A DNA stretch of 60,000 nucleotides from Hydractinia symbiolongicarpus (GCF_029227915.1 NC_079883.1:23748001-23808000); one strand, 5' to 3'. Shown: positions 1 to 11,628, numbered from the stretch's first letter. The notes: generated by a model not told the origin, from the sequence alone. Translations and numbers: made by a program.

Positions 1-404
1 CTATCCTACAGCAGTAATTTATCTGTCCTTTCACTTATAACAGCGCTATCCTACAGCAGCAATTTTTTTGTAAAGTCAACAAACATTTTTCTTTAACATT
101 TATAATAACAATAGAAACAAAAAACGCACGATCATTGAATTGGAAACTTTATTTCCAATTATTTAAACCAACTTAAGGGGGATTATCACGACGCGAATTA
201 AACGGCGAATACGCCGAAGAAATGTATCTGAGCATGTGCCATTCACAGTTCTCTTTGTGAAAATACCCCTTCAAAGAAATGTAAACCCGCATAAGTCCTA
301 ATACGCAATGCATAATATCAACTTTTTACGCGTAGTTTCTTCCATTTTCACAAGTACTTGTGCTTTTTTGCTATTGCAAATTTTTGGAATTCATACCAAA
401 GCTT
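1..404. other. Intergenic, no gene seen
   Basis: AT-rich sequence without a supportable exon. The only structure noted is a short direct repeat: a segment beginning ctatcctacagcag occurs at 1-20 and again at 46-65, so the left edge may lie inside a small tandem repeat that continues outside the window. Confidence 0.5.
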
Positions 405-1874
405 CTTGTGCCATATTAGAAAGAATTCGAGAAGAGGATAAGAGAAAATGTTACATGGTAATTTAACTTGTTGCGTAAGAGATAATATATATCTGATAAA
501 AACTTCAAAAGTCGAGTTTTGTTAACATGTTAATAAAGCCGACTTTTATAAATTACTTTTGTACTTACTATTGAAAAAAATTGTTTTGCGAGCACATTTC
601 GCGAAATGGACAAATAGAAAAACGGTCCTAAATTTGACATTTTTTTGTCGATGGTGGCATTTCTGTGTTAATTTGTTTTAAAAAATTAACGGAGAAAGGA
701 ATAAATTGTTTTAAAAAATCGATGGTTTCCAATCTGTGGGTTAAAATACGCTAAAGTTATTGGTATAAATTTTGGTCATATCAACTTCAGAGAATAGAAT
801 TTAAACAAACACGTAAAAGTTAGAATCACAACAGTACTGTTAAAAAAAAGAGGTAAAACAATGCTTGTGCTTTTATAACTACACGTCTAAAATAAAAATA
901 AAATAAATAAAAAACACATGCATATAGGAAACACAGCTGGAACATTTGAAAAATTAAAGAACATCTAGGAAACGTTACCCAGTACGCGGGAAAAAAATAA
1001 TTGAAGTGCTATCAAATAATAAAATGTTTTCAAAATCATAAAACACAAAAAGTAAACACAAAATCGTGAAATTCAATGATTTGTTACGAACAACAGTTAA
1101 CTGGAGTTTGTTTTTAAGACTTAAAAATAAAATATAAGGCTCGAACTGTAAAAAAAACTTTAAGCCTGCTTGATCTGTCTTGTTTAAGTAATAAAGGAGG
1201 TATGGTGAAGGATGACATGATACTGTTGGTGTGATGTTCGATTTGCATATTCGTTCAAATCCAAAGGATGTGTAAACAGATGTGCTCTATCCAGTTTCGT
1301 TGTTGTTTTTTCAATAAAGTAAACCCGGGTATATAATACCTGTTTATATCTGTTACGTATTTTTGGATGAGGCCGTGTGTTTTAAAAAAGTTGAATGTAG
1401 AAACAGCTAACAATATCGTGTAAATAAACTTTCGAGTAAAGCATGTACCCTTTTATGTTTTACTGGTTTATATTTGTGACTAGCATTATGGTAGCTAGCT
1501 ACACTAATATTTTGTTCCAGTCTTGTGACTGGAATAAAAATTTTTAGCCCGGTTATGAATTTTTTCGTATTATCGAGTGAAGATAACTGTAGGTGAATTT
1601 AGTTAAAGCGGATACAATTAGTTCAAAAAGAACTACCAATTCTTACAGATGTTCGCTTATAAAGCTTTTCCTATAAATGTTTCACCTGAAATAAATTATA
1701 TAATTAGTTCCGAGTGTAGTTCTTACATAAGTCTCCGCTTTAGGCTACTTTCTGTCTAGACAGATTTCTCTATGTCAATTAATAAAGGTTCATTATAATC
1801 CATAAAAAGACACACCTGTAACGACTACACATTTTTCTTTTTATAAGCAACTTCATTTTTCATTAAAACTGCTG

Positions 1875-1894
1875 AGGGAGGGGAGGGGGGGGGG
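1875..1894 (+). other. G-run with G-quadruplex potential
   Basis: The + strand reads gagggaggggagggggggggg, with tracts of 3, 4 and 10 G separated by single A residues. The long tract can supply two G-tracts, so an intramolecular quadruplex is sterically possible. It lies about 225 nt upstream of the copy A start codon. Function is unknown. Confidence 0.4.
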
Positions 1895-2118
1895 TTTGCT
1901 GTAAAATTGCTCAGAATTTCATTTGCAGATTTTCGGCTTTAAATGATATTATTTATCAGCAAAAAGATATACTGTTAGTTTTTGTGGCTTTCTTGTCGGA
2001 TTGTCCAGGTTTGGTTGTTTAACTTTATAAATTTCAGCATAGTCAGTAGCTAAGCAGTACTTAAAGCTTTGATCTAAACTTCAGTTTAAAGAAAGTTTGT
2101 GTATATATAGAGTAAAGT

Positions 2119-2435
2119 ATGGCTATGGCGTTGAGTGGCTTTGATGCAAACTTTGTTGAAGAAGTACCTGCTGATTTGAATTATTTTGTGTTTCATCATC
2201 CTTTCAAGAAACCTGTACAGGTTATACAATGCGGGCACAGATTTTGCAAGGAGTGCTTTAAACAAATGAAGAATTATTCCTCAACTCAGTTTGATATTTA
2301 TTGGTTATTTTTCTATTTCATCTTTCTTTCTGTCACTCCTCAGAGTTTTTATTTAGTTTTATGTGCGTTTTGTTTTATCACAGAAAAACAACCCTTCGCT
2401 GTCCCTTTGATCGACTGGTAATTAACTCCAAGCAG
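2119..2435 (+). pseudogene. TRAF-like gene copy A, truncated, degenerate RING
   Basis: Exon 1 is 2119-2288 and exon 2 is 2384-2435, with GT-AG borders and the same phase as copy B. The start codon context and the first residues (MAMALSGFDANFVEEV) match copy C. In the RING, the first CxxC pair of the paralogues (KCVVC in copy C) is replaced by tyrosine 22 and phenylalanine 25, so the first zinc site cannot form normally. The later CGH and CxxC residues and the CPFDR end remain. After intron 2 the homology to copy C breaks near 3104, and no zinc finger or MATH exon follows before copy B starts. Reading on past exon 1 gives a stop at 2421. I read it as a dead or dying partial duplicate. A short expressed product cannot be excluded. 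Confidence 0.75.
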
Positions 2436-3104
2436 GTATGTGGTTATTATTTGAATTCTCTAACTTAGCGCTAATGATCTTGAATGAAAGTTATTTCAGC
2501 CAGCATGACAAAATAAATCAAGATAATAACCTAATGCAATGGTACGACCAATACCATGCACTGATATGTAGATATGAATATCTTTTCTTTTGTTTTTCTC
2601 CTGAATCCTTCCCACAAAACTAGGGGTTTTCACCTAAATTTTATTTTACGCATAAACAATGATGAACTAAAAGCACTAACCATTTTTATTTCATTGCTAT
2701 CGGTTGTACAGCATTAGTCATCTCTAAAAACAACTATATTCTAGCAAGTTTGGTAGGTCAGTAATAGTAATTTGTGGGTTTTTTCTTAAGAATCTTTGAC
2801 CTCGTTGTTAACGTCTTTAAAAGTATGAAGGTTCTCACGGTTAACCTCACGCATCCAGCCGAAGAGATGGCCGCTAGAAGCTCATCTTGCTGGGGAAAAT
2901 AAGCCAGAAAGTCCAAATTTTAAAATCGAAAAAAAAAATCGTCAGTAAAAACGAAAAGTTTTTTAATAAACAAATTGCCCGGCTAATTAATGTATGTCTT
3001 CCGCGAAAGATTCCTTGAAGCAAAAAAAATTAAAAAATTAAGTCGGTCTGTTGTCCAAGTTGAATTTTTATTGTAGTTTTTATGTTAATTTATGTTTAGG
3101 TGTT

Positions 3105-4002
3105 CCAAATTAAGTTTTTTAATCATCTCATTATCTTGGAACCTAAAAAATAAAAATACATTTATTTATCTTTTCCCTGTCAACGATTTCTTTTTTATAA
3201 TTTTATTCGGAAAAGTTTGTGCATCGCACATTATTATTTGCTAAAAAATAATCTAAAGCCTTTGCTTCAATTGCAATCATCATTTTAATAGGGATTTTTT
3301 TTCAATTTGCCTGAGTAGCCCTTTCGTTTGCTTACCCAGCAAATTTGTTGCCTTTCTAACATTCAATTTTTATCTTCTCGCACGCAGCGACCTTTTTAAA
3401 AGTAGTAGTTTTATTTTGATTTTTAAAAAAAGATAAAAATATGTCAAGAATTTTATATCGTGGGATTTGGAAGTAATTACACAAATAGTAAATAATATAC
3501 GTTTTTCTGATATCTAGTATATACAGTAACTACGTATCTAACACATGTGTACTTCGTTTTTTCGTCTTGACCAAGTTGCGCATCATACTGAATTGTGTAA
3601 ACCAAGTTACGATACAACATAAAACATATTCATAAAAAATGAATTCAAGCTGCTCTGAAAAACCACACTTGTTACGTAAGCAAAACATTGCGATGTTAAT
3701 AATTTATATTCATTTTATGAATAACAAAAATTGTATAGCTGTCTTGTGAAAGAGAAAATATTGAAGAAAAGAGAAGGAAGTGAGAAATTTAAAGCAAAAA
3801 AATATTATTAAACGATATTTCACCATAGTACGTTTTAAACGATGCACATCAACCAGAATGCACAAATACTGATAATGTGTATATGGACGAATTGTCAGCA
3901 CTCTTTTCCATGGGTTAATGACTAGTTTACCGTGAATGTTTTTAAATTTTAGTTACATGTTTATTTTTCTTCAAAGGTGGTATATAAAAAAAGAAGTACA
4001 AC
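3105..4002. other. Spacer between TRAF-like copies A and B
   Basis: AT-rich non-coding sequence that starts at the breakpoint where copy A loses similarity to copy C. It must contain the 5' region of copy B, but I see no clear TATA box or other element that I could place with confidence. Open frames here are short and have no recognisable content. Confidence 0.5.
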
Positions 4003-6975
4003 ATGGATGTTGTTATCGTAGAGGGTGGCTATGACGCAAATTTTGTTGAAGAAGTAACCACTGATTTGAAATGTTGTGTGTGTCAATATCCTTTGAGAAA
4101 GCCTGTACAGATTATACAATGCGGACACAAGTTTTGTGAGCAGTGTTTTGAACAAATGAAGGATTATTCCTCAACTCAGTTAGTCGTTGTTATTTTTGTT
4201 TATTTTCCTTTCTGTAATGTTTGTTCTAACTTAATAGGCCGTCTTTATTCTCGCATTTGTTTTATACATTTTTCTAGAAACATAGACCTTTGTTGTCCCT
4301 TAGATCGAATGGTGATTGACTCCAATCAGGTATGTTTATTGAAATCTCCTAACTGCGAATGATATTAAAAACAAAGTTTGAATAAAATTTGAATGTTTTT
4401 TTCGAAAGATATGTTCTTGAGGAGTTAAGCATCTTTTATGTAGTTTACACTTAAAATCATTGTCTTAAGAGAGCCTTGACGATTTTTAAATTTTTATCTC
4501 AACATGTACGGAAATAATGTTTTCTAGAGGGACATTTGAAATCTCTAAAGAAGCCTGAAAAACTATGGGGAAAAAGTTAGCCTTTAACTAGGGTAGTTTA
4601 ATTTATAGTTTGTTATAAAAGATTTTAAACAGTTGACTTTGAACTAAGTGTACCATGGTTGGCATGTGTTTCATATCCGTAATTCTTTCTTTTCGTTTTT
4701 TTTTTGTCTTGAAAAGTGCTAAACAATGTATTCTGCCAATAAGACAGTTTCACTACAATCTAGTGTGTTTATCCGGTTTAAGTTAGTATGTATCTATTTA
4801 TGTGTAGGTGTTTCCAGATAAAGGATTAGAGAGAATGGTCCTCAACTTAAAAGTGCGATGCTCTAATGTAGCAAAAGGTTGCATTTGGGTGAATGATTTG
4901 AGGGATCTGAAGGTACTAGTGTACTTATTCCAACGTGTAGACACAACATGTACCCCCAAGCTGTAAAGTCCTTTTGCCTTTACAGAAGAACGTGGTATAA
5001 CTACGTAAGAAAAAATACAAACACGTCTAAGGTTGTATGTAAACCATGACTGATGACAAACTATGACAGAAAAGGTGCAACAAGTAAGATCAACAAATTT
5101 ATTAATAACGATATAGCAAAATATACTTTAAACTGAAATATTTTTGCGGGTAGAAAAATTTCGCGTACTTAAGGAATTAGCATTAAATTCGCTAGGTTAA
5201 GTTCTCTCTGCTTGATTCGTGAAAATATTTTTTGTCAGGTTCGGAAAATTAGTTGCAGCTAAAGTGTAAAGTTCATTGTAAATTATCTCACTCTGTTTTT
5301 TTTATTATATTCAACTTTTAAAATTATATACGCAAGAAATACCTAGACTCGACCAATTAATCAAATTAAAAGTCTGTTAATTTAAAGATAAACATTTTAT
5401 ATTCCTGTGTTCATTGACTGATTTCTTTTTTTCTTTCAGCCCCATTTAGATGGAGATTGTGACTACACCATAGTAACATGTCAGAATGAAGGTTGCGACA
5501 AGCAAATCCAACGCAACGCCTTACAACAGCATGTTATCCAATGTTCTGTTCAGGTATGTAAAATAAATCAACAGTATCAGGGATTCTCAACTTTCTGAAA
5601 AACTTAGAGATGTCTTTAAATCTGTGATACCAATGCCAAAAGTATAAATATTTCTTTTAATAAATTAATTTTGTTACATTTCGATTGTACATTTTATGTG
5701 AACATAAAGAATCTTCTCTTTCATGGGTTTAATTACTTCTCTATTATAATACCCGTATTCCGTCTGTCTGTCTCTGCGCGGACCCCCCGCTGAGTTAGAA
5801 AATGATGGTGCGGAAACACGAATATCAAATGCGATATATTTTATCCTCTTTGTTGCGAAGGGTAAATATAAACGACGGGCGAACCCGTGGATTTTTCCAC
5901 GGGCAACGACTAGTTAGATTATAAAACCCTGTGTCTAGTCTAAATGAAGCCATTAGGAAAAAACACTACCCACCCTTGTGGTGATCTGCTGGTCGCCTTT
6001 TAGATTGGGTAGCTGTTAAATTATGATTTATCTGTCGATCTTGCTCGGGTTAACATGGCTTTTAGCAATGAGGTTGTTTAGTATTTGTAGCCTCCTTTTT
6101 TTTAAAACTTAAGAATTTTAAACCTTTACTAAAATTTATTCATCATGATTGGAATGGGTTAGAGTAAGTGAAATGGAATATCAAGCACTTAAGATGTGTT
6201 TCCCAATATGTAACACCATGTACGGTCAATGTGCATAAAACAACAGATCTTATAGGCTGGTATGTCACAGGGTATTGATGCTTAATTCCAAATGTTGTTT
6301 TTGTCGTAGAAAGATGGGGATTGCAATGGTAAAGAAATAAAAGAATTAATTGATAGTCTTAGTTCCAGATTACTAGAGTGTGAAATGAAAATGAAAGAAA
6401 AGGATGAGAGACTAATCAATTGCGAGAAAGACCTAAAGGTGACAAAAGACAAGTTGTTGGTGACAGAACATGCACTAGTTAGTTTTAAGAAGGAATTAAA
6501 GACAACAACAGTCAGGTTAGGGAATTGTGAAGCGGAAGCATTAAAGAAAGATGCGATTATTAAACGATTATCCAGTGTAAATTCTATGGGTTTTTTTCAA
6601 TGGACAATAAATAATTACAACAGCGTTAAATGGAGCGAAGAATTGAACAGTCCATACTTCTATTCATCATATAATGGCTACAAATGTCAACTAATGGCTA
6701 AATGGTATGGACCTGAAAGAGGTAGAATGGGTTTGTATTTTTTCATTTGCAAAGGCGAGAATGATGATGAATTAGTATGGCCATTTCCAATGAAAGTACG
6801 ATTGCAATCTACTGACAGAAATGGTGTTATAAAAAGTATGACTGTTTCGGGTTGGAAGAGACCTGAAGTTATGCTAACAAATGGAATCGGATCGAGAGGA
6901 TTTTTACAAATGCCGCAGTTGGCAAAACATATTCAAAATAACAAGATGGTGATTTATTGTTTTTTCGATCTTTGA
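4003..6975 (+). CDS. TRAF-like E3/adaptor: RING, TRAF zinc finger, coiled coil, MATH
   Basis: Five exons with GT-AG borders join in frame: 4003-4178, 4278-4329, 4808-4912, 5440-5553, 6310-6975 (370 aa). The RING spans residues 24-68: C24, C27, C40, H42, C45, C48, C65 and D68. The final Asp in place of Cys (CPLD) is also the form found in TRAF6-type RINGs. Exons 3 and 4 code for TRAF-type zinc fingers (CSNVAKGC, then CQNEGC...H...C). Residues about 155-238 are a charged coiled coil, and 243-370 form a MATH/TRAF-C domain starting GFFQWTINNY. This order is that of metazoan TRAF proteins: RING-linked ubiquitination, trimerisation by the coiled coil, and receptor or adaptor binding by MATH. It is one of three tandem relatives here and the only complete one. 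Partner receptors cannot be told from the sequence. Intron 4 holds a Helitron-like insertion. Confidence 0.88.
5740..5913 (+). mobile_element. Short non-autonomous Helitron-like element
   Basis: The element starts TCTATTATAATACCCG and ends CTAG followed by T. A perfect 8-bp hairpin (CCCGTGGA, TTTT loop, TCCACGGG, 5884-5903) lies about 10 nt before the CTAG end. A 5' TC, a 3' CTRR and a subterminal hairpin are the hallmarks of Helitrons. At about 174 bp it can only be a non-autonomous copy. Related ends occur at 8993-9973, 9974-10589, 16695-16768, 18444-18517, 38865-38959 and 58611-58768. It sits in intron 4 of TRAF-like copy B. Confidence 0.7.
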
Positions 6976-7328
6976 CACACAGACGTCTCTTCTTTAGTCT
7001 CTCTCACAGCTGTTATGTGATTTTCTCTCTTCATTCTTTCCTAATTTTATCACTATAAAGTGTTTTTTAGTTTTCTGAAGAATAACAAAACGCAGGAAAT
7101 AAAATAATAATATCTTACTTATGATCTAATCCTCCCAATTATTTTGCATTGAATGAATGCAACATGAAATTAAAGTAATGTGTTAATCAACGCAGATTAA
7201 GAAAACTGATCGTGATAAACACCGCATATGGGAAATGCTTTGTACAAATATTCATTTTGCTTTTTCTAAGAGCTATTCTATTAATGACTAAGATTCAAGA
7301 TGATTTTAGCCTTTTCAGATGTGCCATT
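6976..7328. other. 3' flank of TRAF-like copy B
   Basis: AT-rich sequence after the copy B stop codon, including the likely 3' UTR. An aataaa-like signal is present around 7098 (aggaaataaaataat). No other gene is seen. Confidence 0.45.
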
Positions 7329-8111
7329 CTTGTGCCATATTAGAAAGAATTCGAGGAGAGGATAAGAGACAAAATGTTACATGGTAATTTAACATGTTGC
7401 TTAAGAGTCTGCCTTAAGGAAACTAGTTTTCGCGAATGAGAAAGATTAACCGCTTGCTTGATTTGCAAAAAACTATTTTTGCGATCTAATTGGAAACGTA
7501 AAAATTGAGTTTTTTTAACATCAGCTCTAGCAAAAACGACTTTATCAATAAAAATTACTTTTGTACTTACTATATAGCAGTATAAATAATAAATGTTTCG
7601 CGAATTGTATTTATTGAAAAGAATTTGCAGGAATTTTACTTTTCAAGCACATTTCGCGAAATGGACAAATAAAAATAGTTCCCGTGAGATAAATTTCGTA
7701 AAAAGGTCCAAGTGTTACATTTCTTTGCCGATGTCAGCATTTCTGTGTTGTTGTTTTTTTAAAAAACCCATGCAATCGTTTAAAAAGGAATAGATTGTTT
7801 TAAAAATTCGTATTGCTTTTAAACTGCGGGTTAAAAGGCGCTAAGTTGATTGGTTAAGACATTAGTCAAAACAGTATCGTTAAAATATTTGTAATTACAC
7901 AATCATAGACAAAAAAAAGGAGTAAAACAACGCTGATACTTTGAGCAATAATGTCTTTTTGTAAGAACACGTGGATATAATAAGTACGGCTTGAACATTC
8001 TAAAAATTAAGAAACATCTACGAACTACTACCTTGCTTAGGAAGAGGTAATTCGGAAAAATATAAATGAAGTACCACCAAATAATAAAATGTTTTCAAAT
8101 CATAAAACAAA

Positions 8112-8900
8112 AATCGCTGGATTAGATAACCTTCCGTCTGGGCCCCACATTATAAACCTTTCGATTAGAACGTCGACTATGCCGATGATCTGTAAAAGTG
8201 CCAAAATAACACCCATATACAAATCTGGTTATGCTTCCGCTCTTGGAAACTATCGCCCAATATCTGTGTTGCCTGTTGCCTCGATCGGAACTACCATTGT
8301 GCCAGTTCACGTTTACGTCTTTTACATCAAATGAAACTTTATCTCATATCTTCGGCCTGCCTTAATGTTTATAAAGCAATGATTGTGTCACTGCTCATCT
8401 ACTGTTGTCCGAATCCTTCAAGTTACACAAACACTCAGTTATCATTGCTAAAAAGATTCATGAGCGAAGCGGTAATCCCTGGGTACTAAGTTCCAAAAAT
8501 CTACCAACAACTTAAACGTGAATTTATTGTAATGGTGAAAAAATATCTGAATGGTGAACTTTAAGACTCTCTGATCATATAAAGAACACTAGAAACAATA
8601 TTGTCAAATTACCCTCAGTAAAACTAGATACTGCAGAACGCGGATTCTTTTTTACTGGTGATAGTTTGTACCATTCACTGCCATTGGAAATAAGAAAATC
8701 CCAGGAAAAACAGCTTTTGCCAGTGAAGTTTCAAAATATTTATTTCAGAGTTTATTTTTAAAGCTTTTTTTTCTTTTTTTGTTACTTATGATTCTAGTAA
8801 TTGGCTTATGATATACAGTTTATTTAAACACAAAAAAAAATTAATAACAGTTGTATTGTATATATGTTGGTACCGTATATAATGACTGAAGTTCTTATCG
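8112..8900 (+). mobile_element. LINE (non-LTR retrotransposon) remnant
   Basis: An open frame from about 8112 reads a reverse-transcriptase N-terminal segment (KSAKITPIYKSG, then NYRPISVLPV), which is typical of the RT domain of Jockey/CR1-type LINEs. The frame breaks near 8290. The core RT with its YADD box is missing. The sequence resumes near 8340 with the C-terminal end of the same protein type (YKAMIVSLLIYCC, later GDSLYHSLPLEIR) in several frames, ending near 8765. It is internally deleted and inactive. It is inserted in the copy 2 spacer. Confidence 0.7.
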
Positions 8901-8992
8901 TGTATATATTCGCAAAGAAATAAATCTATATAATAATACGAAGCTTCTGTATGTCGTCTGTGACTTTTGCTACTCTATTATACTTTTCATTA

Positions 8993-9973
8993 TCTATATA
9001 ATAATACGCCAGTTCCGTGTGTCTGTCTGTCACTTTTGCAAAGTGGATTACATTCTTCAAAATTTTCTTTAACAAATTCTATAAAAAATCGCCTATAAAA
9101 TTGTTCTGTAATTTACCAAACTTTACCGATAAAATAGTATTGACGTCAAAGGAAAGTTAATTAAGATTAATGAAGCCATTACAATGCACTTAAAACTTTG
9201 AGGCCAAATAACTTGGAAACGAGGTGGTGACGTCAATGTTTTTTCATTGCGTGGGTAACTAGGGACAACCTGGGACCAATTTGGGTAAGTTTTCCAAACC
9301 TGGGTCCCCGAATACGTTTCGGAATGGACGGTTTGATGACGTCATCAAAAAACCTTTAAACCTTGATATCTCTGCAACCGTTTGTCAAAGATACATGATC
9401 ATATACATTTTCTTGATCAGCATTTCAAGATCTATACGATGAAGGCAACAGGTATACAAATTTCTAAAAAAATATATTTATTTTGTACTAGTGTATAAAC
9501 CCCGTGGATAAATCCACTTAGGCAAAAGGTCAATAAAAAGAAAGTTGTTTTAGATGTTTGCTGACGTCAGCAGTACAGTGCAGATAAAAAAAGATTGCGA
9601 AATTTGTTTATTCTTTGTCGGTAATGTGTAGAGGTTGAAACACTGGTCAAAATAACGTATAGAATCATATGTTCTCGACGAACGCCTAAGGAGATATCAA
9701 ATTTTTAAATTTTTTGGGGGTTTGACTGGCCATTGCTGACGTCAGCAAAATTTTAAAACCCTTATATCTCATTAACCGCTTATCAAAAAGACATGATCAT
9801 ATACATTTTCTTGGTCAGCGTTTAAACCTCTGCACAGTACAGGCAACACATAAACTAAATTTCGCCAAACATTTTTGTAATTGCACTGCTGACGTCAGCA
9901 AAAAATCTAAAACAACCTATTTTTCCATTGTCCTTCTGCCTAAGTGGATTTTTCCACGGGCCTTATCGACTAG
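8993..9973 (+). mobile_element. Helitron-like element with internal foldback
   Basis: The 5' end reads TCTATATAATAATACG. A second copy of this end lies 68 bp upstream at 8925. The 3' end reads GTGGATTTTTCCACGGGC, then CTAG at 9970-9973 followed by T, with the hairpin about 10 nt before the end. There is no helicase or Rep coding sequence, so it is non-autonomous. It contains six exact palindromic TGACGTCA sites and a large internal inverted repeat (9484-9568 against 9885-9972). Confidence 0.6.
9484..9972. repeat. Inverted repeat formed by two 3' ends of the Helitron-like element
   Basis: The reverse complement of about 9484-9568 reads GCTGACGTCAGCAAACATC, then a hairpin end CCTAAGTGGATTTATCCACG. 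Segment 9885-9972 reads GCTGACGTCAGCAAAAAATC, then CCTAAGTGGATTTTTCCACG. The arms are about 85 bp long and similar over their whole length. The arrangement looks like head-to-head 3' ends of the same family. Confidence 0.65.
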
Positions 9974-10589
9974 TTTTCTTTAATAAAGTCTATAAAACAT
10001 CACCTTGACGTTAAAACAATGTTGACGACAAAAGAAAGATTAGGATTAGTAAAGCCATTGCATTTAACTTTTAAATTTAAGGCAAAAAAACTTAAAAACG
10101 GGTGAAAATAACTGACGTCATCTCCTGTGTGGGTAACTAGGTACTAACTGGGACTAAATTATGACCAATTTCCTAAAGCTAGGTCAACCCACCCGTTCTG
10201 AAAGAACGGGTTTAATGCGTCATCAAAAAACATTTAAACCACAATATTCCCGTTACCGTTTGTCAAAAATACATGATCGTATACTTGTTCAGCGTTTCGA
10301 AATCAATGCGATCAAGTGAACTGGTATATGATTTTCTAAAGAAATTTTTTTTGTCCTTTCAGTATGCCGACGTCAGCAAAATTCACAAACCTTTGTATCT
10401 CCTTAACTGTTCGTCAAAAGCACATCATCCTATAGATTTTCTTCATCAGCGTTTCGAGCTCTACACAATAGACGCAACGTGTAAATAAATTTCTAAAAAA
10501 ATTTCAGTCGTTATCAAAATTCGACTTATGGTTCTCTGTTCCAATGTAATCCTCCCTAAGTGGATTCTTTCACAGGCCTTATTGACTAG
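9974..10589 (+). mobile_element. Second, 5'-truncated Helitron-like copy
   Basis: It begins directly after the CTAG of the preceding element with sequence matching the internal part of that element (compare ttctttaataaagtctata with ttctttaacaaattctata near 9060). It ends cctaagtggattctttcacagg, then CTAG at 10586-10589. The 3' hairpin is partly decayed. A seventh TGACGTCA site is at 10113-10120. The two copies form a head-to-tail array. Confidence 0.55.
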
Positions 10590-11367
10590 CAAATAAATAA
10601 ATAAAAGTGAGACAAAACCGTGCAACTCAATGATTTGTAACGAATAACAGTTTACTGTTTTTTTGTTTTTTTTATTAAATAAAAATAAAATTTGAGGCTC
10701 AAAAATTTTAAAAAAAAATTTAAGCCGGCTTGATCTGTGTTTTTTTAGTTATAAAGGGTATGGTGAATGGTGAATGATAACATGATATTGTTGGTGTGTT
10801 CGATTTACCTTTTCGTTCAAATGTATGTTCCATAAAGGACGTGATTTTTGTACACAGATGTTTTTCGTATGTTGTTGTTGTTTTTACAGTAAAGTAAACC
10901 CGAATAAAGTCTATATAAAGTCTATATAATATATAAGTCTATATAATAGCTGTTTATATTTGTTACGTACTTTTTGACATCGGTAGCTTTTCTCGGGTAT
11001 CGTCTGTTTTAACAGCAAGGTAGCTAGTTTTTGTAGGATGCCGTGTGTTGTGATTTTAAAATGTAAATAAACTTTCGAGTAATGCATTTACAATTTTATG
11101 ATTAACTTGTTTACATTTATTGCTACCATTATGGTAGCTAACTACAGTAATATTTTGTTCCAGTTTTGTGCAGACTTTTTCACTCTAGTTACGAATTATC
11201 GAGTGAAGATAGCTATATTAGAATTTGTTTAAAGCGAACAGCGGTGGTACAAAAATAGAGATTTTCTATTAATGTTTCGCCTGAAATGAATTATATAATC
11301 AGTTTCCAGTGTAGACGTTACATAGGTCTCTGATTTGGACCGCTTTCCGTTTAAACAAATCTCTCTG
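10590..11367. other. Duplicated spacer, no gene seen
   Basis: This stretch follows copy 1 from about 1075 to about 1765 (shared actttcgagtaa, attatggtagcta and attttgttccag). It contains short direct repeats of agtctatataa near 10913-10945. No coding content is recognised. Confidence 0.6.
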
Positions 11368-11454
11368 ACTATTATTGAAGATATTATTTCGGTTTGTCTG
11401 TTCAGTATTCATATTACTGTGGAAAGTTTATTATTTCTTGAACATGATAGTTTA

Positions 11455-11495
11455 GTAGGCTACGTTTCGGGAGATCCTTCTCCCATCATCGGGAA
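11455..11495 (-). ncRNA. Decayed hammerhead ribozyme motif of the Penelope element
   Basis: On the minus strand the order is CCGATGA, stem II GGGAGA with loop and TCTCCC, then GAAAC, then GTAGCC. A working hammerhead has CUGAUGA, stem II, GAAA and a cleavage triplet with U. Here the core U is C (11491 in + coordinates), and the usual GTC-like cleavage site reads GCC. Stem II is a perfect 6-bp helix. The short segment after GAAAC fits the minimal stem III reported for Penelope ribozymes. I infer a ribozyme inactivated by two transitions. Confidence 0.6.
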
Positions 11496-11628
11496 AAGTA
11501 AAATGATGTTGAGCATGTATTTATACAATTGCAGAGGATCGAGATTCATAAAAATTACCCAATCAGAAACGAGCTGATAATTAAAATTAATTACGGTAAT
11601 TAACATTTTCGGACCTAGATGGAAGTAA

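Larger units (their letters stand above)
405..3104 (+). repeat. Tandem segmental duplication, copy 1 (spacer plus TRAF-like exons 1-2)
   Basis: This block matches 7329-13336 in the same orientation. Both copies begin with cttgtgccatattag, share the aaactttcgagtaa and attatggtagcta spacer segments, and then share exon 1, intron 1, exon 2 and intron 2 of the TRAF-like gene. Similarity ends abruptly at about 3104, just after the intron 2 acceptor tatgtttaggtgtt, where copy 2 continues into exon 3. The 1714-nt spacer here is close to what remains of the other spacer (5040 nt) after subtracting its LINE/Helitron and Penelope insertions. Copy 1 therefore shows the pre-insertion state. Confidence 0.85.

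Noticed and set aside
8122-8310. Minus-strand frame of 62 aa
   Set aside because: Antisense shadow of the LINE reverse-transcriptase remnant.
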